Below are positions 60,037 through 64,000 of a stretch of 64,000 nt of DNA, in pieces (positions within the stretch are counted from its first letter, which is position 1; each line of letters opens with the position of its first letter). The position numbers and the translations under genes are program-made. Location: NCBI GenBank assembly GCA_017406955.1, contig JAFQXM010000003.1, positions 31,239-95,238 on the forward strand, read 5' to 3'. The notes beneath the pieces are model-generated. The model ran no database searches, was not told the origin of the DNA, and worked only from the letters and a program-made list of their open reading frames with translations. The DNA is from Bacilli bacterium. GTDB lineage: Bacteria > Bacillota_I > Bacilli_A > RF39 > UBA660.

Positions 60037-60689
60037 TCTACTTCTTTATATTCTTTGTTTTTAAGATCAACTATTGCCTTTTTTATTGTTAGATTATTTA
60101 CTAATTTACCTGTATGTTCATCTTCCACTATTTCATTTTTTGTAATCTTATTAATGTTAGACATTCCATCTATCACTTTACCAAATGCTGCATAATTTCC
60201 ATCTAAATATTCAGAATTCCCTAACATAATAAAGAACTGACTTCCTGCTGAATCATTATCTTCGCTTCTTGCCATAGATATTATTCCCTTTTTATGTTTT
60301 AGACTATTATCAAATCCATTTGATGTAAATTCTCCTTTTATTGTATAACCTGGTCCACCAGCACCAGTACCGGTTGGATCTCCACCTTGTAATACAAACC
60401 CTGGAACTAATCTATGAAAAGTATTATTGTCATAAAAACCTTTTTTTACTAATGAAATAAAATTGTTTACTGTATTTGGTGCTACTTCTGGATATAATTC
60501 TATAACTATCGAACCATAATTTTCTATATACATTGCAACTACAGGATTTTCAGTTCTATATTTTGATAATGATACCTCATTGTTTGATTTATTATAATCT
60601 ATCCCTAATAAATTTTCTTTTTGATACTCTTTATGGCAGCCATTTAATATGAAAATACATACTACTAATATTATTATTCTTTTTGTCAT
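60021..60689 (-). CDS. Cyclophilin-type peptidyl-prolyl isomerase lipoprotein
   Basis: 222 residues. Lipoprotein signal TKRIIILVVCIFILNGCHK with lipobox L-N-G-C, then a full cyclophilin domain: YGSIVIELYPEVAPNTVNNFISLVKKGFYDNNTFHRLVPGFVLQGGDPTGTGAGGPGY, ISMARSEDNDSAGSQFFIML and NYAAFGKVIDGMSNINKI. It catalyses proline isomerisation in proteins folding outside the membrane. Start set at MTKRIII after AAAGGTAA. Downstream of a divergent phosphoesterase gene. Confidence 0.93.
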   Translation of the reverse strand: MTKRIIILVVCIFILNGCHKEYQKENLLGIDYNKSNNEVSLSKYRTENPVVAMYIENYGSIVIELYPEVAPNTVNNFISLVKKGFYDNNTFHRLVPGFVLQGGDPTGTGAGGPGYTIKGEFTSNGFDNSLKHKKGIISMARSEDNDSAGSQFFIMLGNSEYLDGNYAAFGKVIDGMSNINKITKNEIVEDEHTGKLVNNLTIKKAIVDLKNKEYKEVEKIDK

Positions 60690-60804
60690 TTTAATCTTAC
60701 CTTTCTTTTTCATCCGTTAATATAGTTGTTATAGTTTAATTTTATCATAGAATATTTTTTTTACCAATATAGAAATTATATGATACAATATAATTGGTGA
60801 TAGT

Positions 60805-61722
60805 ATGACGACTCGACAAGAATTAAATAAAGATAAACATAATAGAATTGAAACCGAAAAAAACAAAGTGAGGAAAAAAAAATTAACTGTTTTGGTTTTT
60901 AAAGTGATATTTTTTTCTATTGTTTTCATTACTATCTTGTTTTTTTATATTACCTATGTTGCTAACTTACATACTGTAGTTAGAGAATATAGAATTAATT
61001 CTAATAAAATACCAGATAGTTTTAATGGTGTTAAAATAGTGCAATTCTCAGATATTCATTTTGGAACCACTATTGGTAATAAAGAATTGAATACTGTTAT
61101 TAAATTAATCAATTCTAGAAAACCAGATATCGTTGTATTTACAGGCGATTTAATAGACAAAAACTATAAACTATCCTCAATCGAACAAGAAAAAATAATT
61201 AATAGCTTTAAAAAAATTAATTCTTCTATTGGCAAATATGCTGCAATTGGTGATGAAGATAAAGAAGCTTTTTCTACTATATTTAATCAAAGTGATTTCA
61301 CTATTCTAAATAATAGTTATGATTTAGTGTATAAAGACAATAATGATCCTATTCTAATAGTTGGTTTAAATAAAACTATAAATACTGATACTGATGAAGC
61401 TTATAAATACTTTTCAGAAGCAAATCACAATTCAAAAATATATACCATTTCCTTAGTTCATGAACCTGACTTTATTGATGAAATTCAATCAAAATATAAT
61501 AATGATTTGTTTTTAGCAGGACACTCTCATAATGGGCAAATTAGAATACCATATCTTGGTACAATTCCAACAAAAAAAGGTGCTAGAAAGTATTATAATG
61601 AACACTATAAATTAAACAAAGCTGACTTATATGTTTCTAGTGGTATTGGTACAAATGGAAGTGGCATACGATTGTTCACTCATCCTAGCATAAATTTGTT
61701 TAGACTATCAAATAAATTTTAG
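60805..61722 (+). CDS. Membrane-anchored metallophosphoesterase with altered GNH motif
   Basis: 305 residues. A basic N-terminus and one membrane helix (VIFFSIVFITILFFYITYVA) precede an outside-facing calcineurin-like phosphoesterase of the YaeI/YkuE type: KIVQFSDIHFGTTIG, DIVVFTGDLIDKN, FLAGHSHNGQIRIPYLGTI. The usual third motif G-N-H-[DE] reads G-D-E-D (YAAIGDEDKEAF), replacing the catalytic Asn-His pair. Relatives act on lipid or nucleotide phosphodiesters. Followed by a clear terminator. Confidence 0.82.
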   Translation: MTTRQELNKDKHNRIETEKNKVRKKKLTVLVFKVIFFSIVFITILFFYITYVANLHTVVREYRINSNKIPDSFNGVKIVQFSDIHFGTTIGNKELNTVIKLINSRKPDIVVFTGDLIDKNYKLSSIEQEKIINSFKKINSSIGKYAAIGDEDKEAFSTIFNQSDFTILNNSYDLVYKDNNDPILIVGLNKTINTDTDEAYKYFSEANHNSKIYTISLVHEPDFIDEIQSKYNNDLFLAGHSHNGQIRIPYLGTIPTKKGARKYYNEHYKLNKADLYVSSGIGTNGSGIRLFTHPSINLFRLSNKF

Positions 61723-61744
61723 GAAGGTAATAACCTTCTTTTTT
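61723..61744. terminator. Rho-independent terminator between phosphoesterase and carboxypeptidase genes
   Basis: Stem GAAGGT/ACCTTC with loop AATA followed by TTTTTT on the plus strand, directly after the phosphoesterase stop. It lies between two convergent genes. Confidence 0.8.
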
Positions 61745-62753
61745 ATTGTTTATAAATTTTTATACTACCAATATTCCTATTTGATAAATATATTGTGATT
61801 TTTCCTATATTTTTAGACTTTATACTTTTATCAATTTGTACTATTGTTTGTATATTTGATAATTCATTCTTACTTAATGGATAAAAGAAAGATTCTTTTA
61901 TATATACTTTTTCATTGTATAGTTGTTTGTTTATGTTAAAGTTGTTTTTTGAAATTATTTTATATTTGTGATATTTGTTAAACATGCTCCTGTATAAATA
62001 ATTGTGATTATGATATGCATCATTATCATCTAATGTTACTATTGTTAAGTTCATGTTATTTTTAGAAGCTGTTGTAACTAGTGTTTTACCAGCTTTCGGA
62101 GTATATCCATTTTTTCCTCCTGTGCAATATTTATAATTAGTTAATAATTTGTTTTTGTTGTACCATAAATATGTTTTCTTTCCTGTACTTGTTTTGTACT
62201 TTTTAGTCGATATTATTTTTCTATATAACTTGTTTTTATATGCATAAATGGAAAGTTTTGCCATATCTCTAGCGGTTGAATAGTTCTGAGTTTTTTCATC
62301 TAAACCATGTGGATTTCTAAAAATGGTATTCTTCATACCTATTTCTTGCGCCTTTTTATTCATCATTTCAACAAATTCTTTTTCACTACCTGCAATCTCT
62401 TTAGCTAAAACAACACTTGCATCATTTCCACTTCTTAACATTAAGCCATATAATAAGTCTTTTATACTCATCTTTTCTCCCACTTCAACATAAATATTGG
62501 TTCCATACATTTTCAATACTTCTTTCCCTATTTTTACTTTTTTTTCTATTCTATTACTTTTTTCTATTGTAATAATAGCAGTCATAATTTTTGTTGTTGA
62601 TGCTATCAATTTTTTTTGATTATCATTTTTTTTATATAATACTCTACCACTATCTAAATCAACAACAATACTACTATGTGCAGTGTCGTTATATGCGAAA
62701 GTATTTATTGGTAAGTAAGTTATTATTAGGATTATTAATATAACTTTTTTCAA
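61743..62753 (-). CDS. D-alanyl-D-alanine carboxypeptidase (DacF-like, S11)
   Basis: 336 residues. Signal peptide (KKVILIILIITYLPINTFA), then the penicillin-binding S11 domain with S-x-x-K in LIASTTKIMTAI, S-G-N in LRSGNDASVVLA and K-T-G-like YCTGGKNGYTPKAGKTLV. It trims the terminal D-Ala of peptidoglycan pentapeptides on the cell surface. A C-terminal beta domain follows (about 265-336). Start is TTG (62753), at the standard distance from AGGTGAT; the GTG three codons earlier is inside the ribosome site. Confidence 0.9.
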   Translation of the reverse strand: MKKVILIILIITYLPINTFAYNDTAHSSIVVDLDSGRVLYKKNDNQKKLIASTTKIMTAIITIEKSNRIEKKVKIGKEVLKMYGTNIYVEVGEKMSIKDLLYGLMLRSGNDASVVLAKEIAGSEKEFVEMMNKKAQEIGMKNTIFRNPHGLDEKTQNYSTARDMAKLSIYAYKNKLYRKIISTKKYKTSTGKKTYLWYNKNKLLTNYKYCTGGKNGYTPKAGKTLVTTASKNNMNLTIVTLDDNDAYHNHNYLYRSMFNKYHKYKIISKNNFNINKQLYNEKVYIKESFFYPLSKNELSNIQTIVQIDKSIKSKNIGKITIYLSNRNIGSIKIYKQ

Positions 62754-62862
62754 AATTATCACCTAAAAATATATATGCTATCAATGATATTTTTAAAACT
62801 TTTAATGAAATAAATAATAGAATTATTTGAAAAATTGTTAATCATATATATAGAGGTGTTAT

Positions 62863-63597
62863 ATGGAAAAAAATATGCAAGAATTGTATAATAAATTTAT
62901 TGAATTAAGAAATAAGGGATATGTAAAGTCTATTAGTAAAAATAGAAATAGTAGTGGTATTACATTAGAATATTATTTAGAAACAACTAGTGGAGATATT
63001 TGTATACCGGATTTCAAAAATATTGAAATAAAATGTATTAGTGTATATTCAAAATCAAAAATAAATATGTTTAGTTCTTCACCAGATGGTTGTTATATAT
63101 TACCAACACAATATTTAGCTGATAATTATGGATATCCTGATAATGATTTTAAGAATATTAATATTTTTAAAGGAACTATAGGAATTTATTTAACAAAAAT
63201 TGGAAATTTTTATTTTTCTATAGTTGTAAATAATAAGTCAAAAAGAATATATTTAAAAGTTTATGATAAATACAAAAAATTTTTAAATAATGATATTTAT
63301 TGGGATTTTGATAGTATAGAAGAAAAATTAATAAGAAAGATGTCTAATTTGGCAATTATTACCAATTATAAAATGGAAAAATATGGTAAAATATATTATT
63401 TTTATAACAGTATTAAATTTTATCAATTAAAATCATTTAATGTTTTTTTACTTCTTATAGAAAAAAATATAATAAAAGTTAGATTTAATATTGGTGTTTA
63501 CAAAAGTGGATATAAACTAGGTAAGTTACACGATCATGGAACAAGTTTTGTTATATCAGATAAAGACTTAGTAAAACTATTTGATATAGTCTACTAA
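62863..63597 (+). CDS. MvaI/BcnI-type restriction endonuclease-like protein, orphan
   Basis: 244 residues with the N-terminal pattern of MvaI/BcnI-family nucleases: KGYVKSISKNRNSSGITLEYYLETTSGD, then the PD-(D/E)xK core IPDFKNIEIKCISV with candidate catalytic Asp, Glu and Lys, and a C-terminal KLHDHGTSFVISDKDLVKLF typical of that family. These enzymes cut short asymmetric-looking sites as monomers. No methyltransferase is adjacent, so it is either solitary, protected by a distant enzyme, or used for another purpose. Ribosome site GAGGTG. Confidence 0.72.
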   Translation: MEKNMQELYNKFIELRNKGYVKSISKNRNSSGITLEYYLETTSGDICIPDFKNIEIKCISVYSKSKINMFSSSPDGCYILPTQYLADNYGYPDNDFKNINIFKGTIGIYLTKIGNFYFSIVVNNKSKRIYLKVYDKYKKFLNNDIYWDFDSIEEKLIRKMSNLAIITNYKMEKYGKIYYFYNSIKFYQLKSFNVFLLLIEKNIIKVRFNIGVYKSGYKLGKLHDHGTSFVISDKDLVKLFDIVY

Positions 63598-63648
63598 ACT
63601 AATCATTAATACAAATTTTAGAATTATAAATTTTTTTGAGAACAAAAA

Positions 63649-63668
63649 AAGTCTATTTTCATAGACTT
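63649..63668. terminator. Bidirectional terminator between nuclease gene and tRNA-Pro
   Basis: Stem AAGTCTAT/ATAGACTT with loop TTTC and long T or A runs on both sides, between the plus-strand nuclease and the minus-strand tRNA cluster. Confidence 0.85.
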
Positions 63669-63679
63669 AATTTTTTTAA

Positions 63680-63756
63680 TGGTCGGGAAGACAGGATTTG
63701 AACCTGCAACCCCTTGGTCCCAAACCAAGTGCTCTACCAAGTTGAGCCACTTCCCG
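63680..63756 (-). tRNA. tRNA-Pro(TGG)
   Basis: 77 nt including CCA; acceptor CGGGAAG/CTTCCCG, anticodon loop TTTGGGA. Confidence 0.95.
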
Positions 63757-63760
63757 AAAA

Positions 63761-63837
63761 TGGTGCGCTCGAAGGGATTCGAACCCCTGACCTCTTGGTT
63801 CGTAGCCAAACGCTCTATCCAGCTGAGCTACGAGCGC
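63761..63837 (-). tRNA. tRNA-Arg(ACG)
   Basis: 77 nt including CCA; acceptor GCGCTCG/CGAGCGC, anticodon loop CTACGAA. The A at the wobble position implies inosine formation by TadA. Confidence 0.95.
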
Positions 63838-63877
63838 ATGGATACTCAATCTATATACTAAAATATTATTATCAAAA

Positions 63878-63953
63878 TGGTGGCTCCAGCGGGAATCGAA
63901 CCAGCGACACAGGGATGTTCAGTCCCTTGCTCTACCGACTGAGCTATGAAGCC
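63878..63953 (-). tRNA. tRNA-Phe(GAA)
   Basis: 76 nt including CCA; acceptor GGCTTCA/TGGAGCC, anticodon loop CTGAACA. Confidence 0.95.
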
Positions 63954-63956
63954 AAA

Positions 63957-64000
63957 TGGCGGTTCCAACGGGACTCGAACCCGCGATCTTCTGCGTGACA
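63957..64000 (-). tRNA. tRNA-Asp(GTC), partial
   Basis: Only the 3' part is inside the window: anticodon loop TGTCACG, variable region, T-arm GCGGGTTCGAGTCCCG and GGAACCG-CCA-type end. The 5' half lies beyond the right edge. Confidence 0.9.

Noticed and set aside
60729..60929. 66-residue hydrophobic minus-strand reading frame
   Set aside because: It is antisense to the start of the plus-strand phosphoesterase gene and spans that gene's promoter area. There is no ribosome site, and its composition follows the complementary membrane helix.
63624..63998. Several 60-94 residue reading frames on both strands
   Set aside because: All lie across the tRNA-Pro/Arg/Phe/Asp cluster and reflect tRNA sequence, giving the well-known spurious 'GFEPATPWSQ'-type peptides.

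Overview
This window looks like part of the chromosome of an AT-rich (roughly 28% G+C by eye), low-GC Gram-positive bacterium, probably a wall-bearing, gut-type lineage near the Erysipelotrichia/RF39-like Mollicutes relatives. The taxonomic placement is inference. It rests on strong AGGAGGTGAT-type ribosome sites, the standard genetic code (long reading frames keep TGG for Trp and end at ordinary stops), Firmicute gene orders (rimP-nusA-ylxR-infB-rbfA, ruvA-ruvB-queA, sepF-divIVA, radC-mreC-mreD-spoIVFA/B-like) and cell-wall genes (ddl, murF, uppP, DacF-type carboxypeptidase). Almost all genes lie on the minus strand, so the window is probably one replichore arm.

Layout. 1-9 kb: ASCH protein, fused ABC exporter, prephenate-dehydratase-like and Fic proteins, housecleaning enzymes (RdgB, HAD, flavin reductase), then an unrecognised two-gene operon. 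9.1-13 kb: small zinc-ribbon and prealbumin-like proteins, ADP-ribosylglycohydrolase, phosphoesterase, signal peptidase, L19. 13-19 kb: queA, ruvB, ruvA, yebC, phosphohexomutase. 19-23 kb: undecaprenyl-phosphate recycling (uppP plus DUF368/PopT) and Mn-pyrophosphatase. 23-30 kb: replication initiation (DnaB), DivIVA, SepF, HerA-like ATPase, RluA, HAD. 30-31.4 kb: four minus-strand tRNAs, one plus-strand tRNA-Lys and a short locus with a 27-residue hydrophobic peptide. 31.4-40 kb: ddl-murF-hydrolase, then the nusA/infB operon. 40-50 kb: CPBP protease, VUT transporter, tRNAs, ABC-F, GDPD, a Fic toxin-antitoxin pair and an acyl-CoA synthetase. 50-55 kb: SpoIVFB/SpoIVFA-like pair, mreD, mreC, radC. 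55-60 kb: valS with an HD gene under a valine T-box. 60-64 kb: lipoprotein cyclophilin, phosphoesterase, DacF, an orphan MvaI/BcnI-type nuclease and a second tRNA cluster.

Most notable are three candidate switches. (1) A G10 homopolymer fills the spacer between a perfect TTGACA and a TAAAAT box (9083-9113), upstream of an unrecognised 367-residue protein cotranscribed with a DUF1292 protein; this is the geometry of a phase-variable promoter. (2) A Fic toxin downstream of a VbhA-like antitoxin is frameshifted exactly at an (AT)5 repeat (47600-47609); four units would restore a full Fic protein. (3) A 27-residue hydrophobic peptide with a strong ribosome site and a structured 3' region (31114-31365) resembles a type I toxin. 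In addition, radC and the SpoIVFB-like protease appear to use ATT start codons, because no canonical start fits the ribosome site and family N-terminus.
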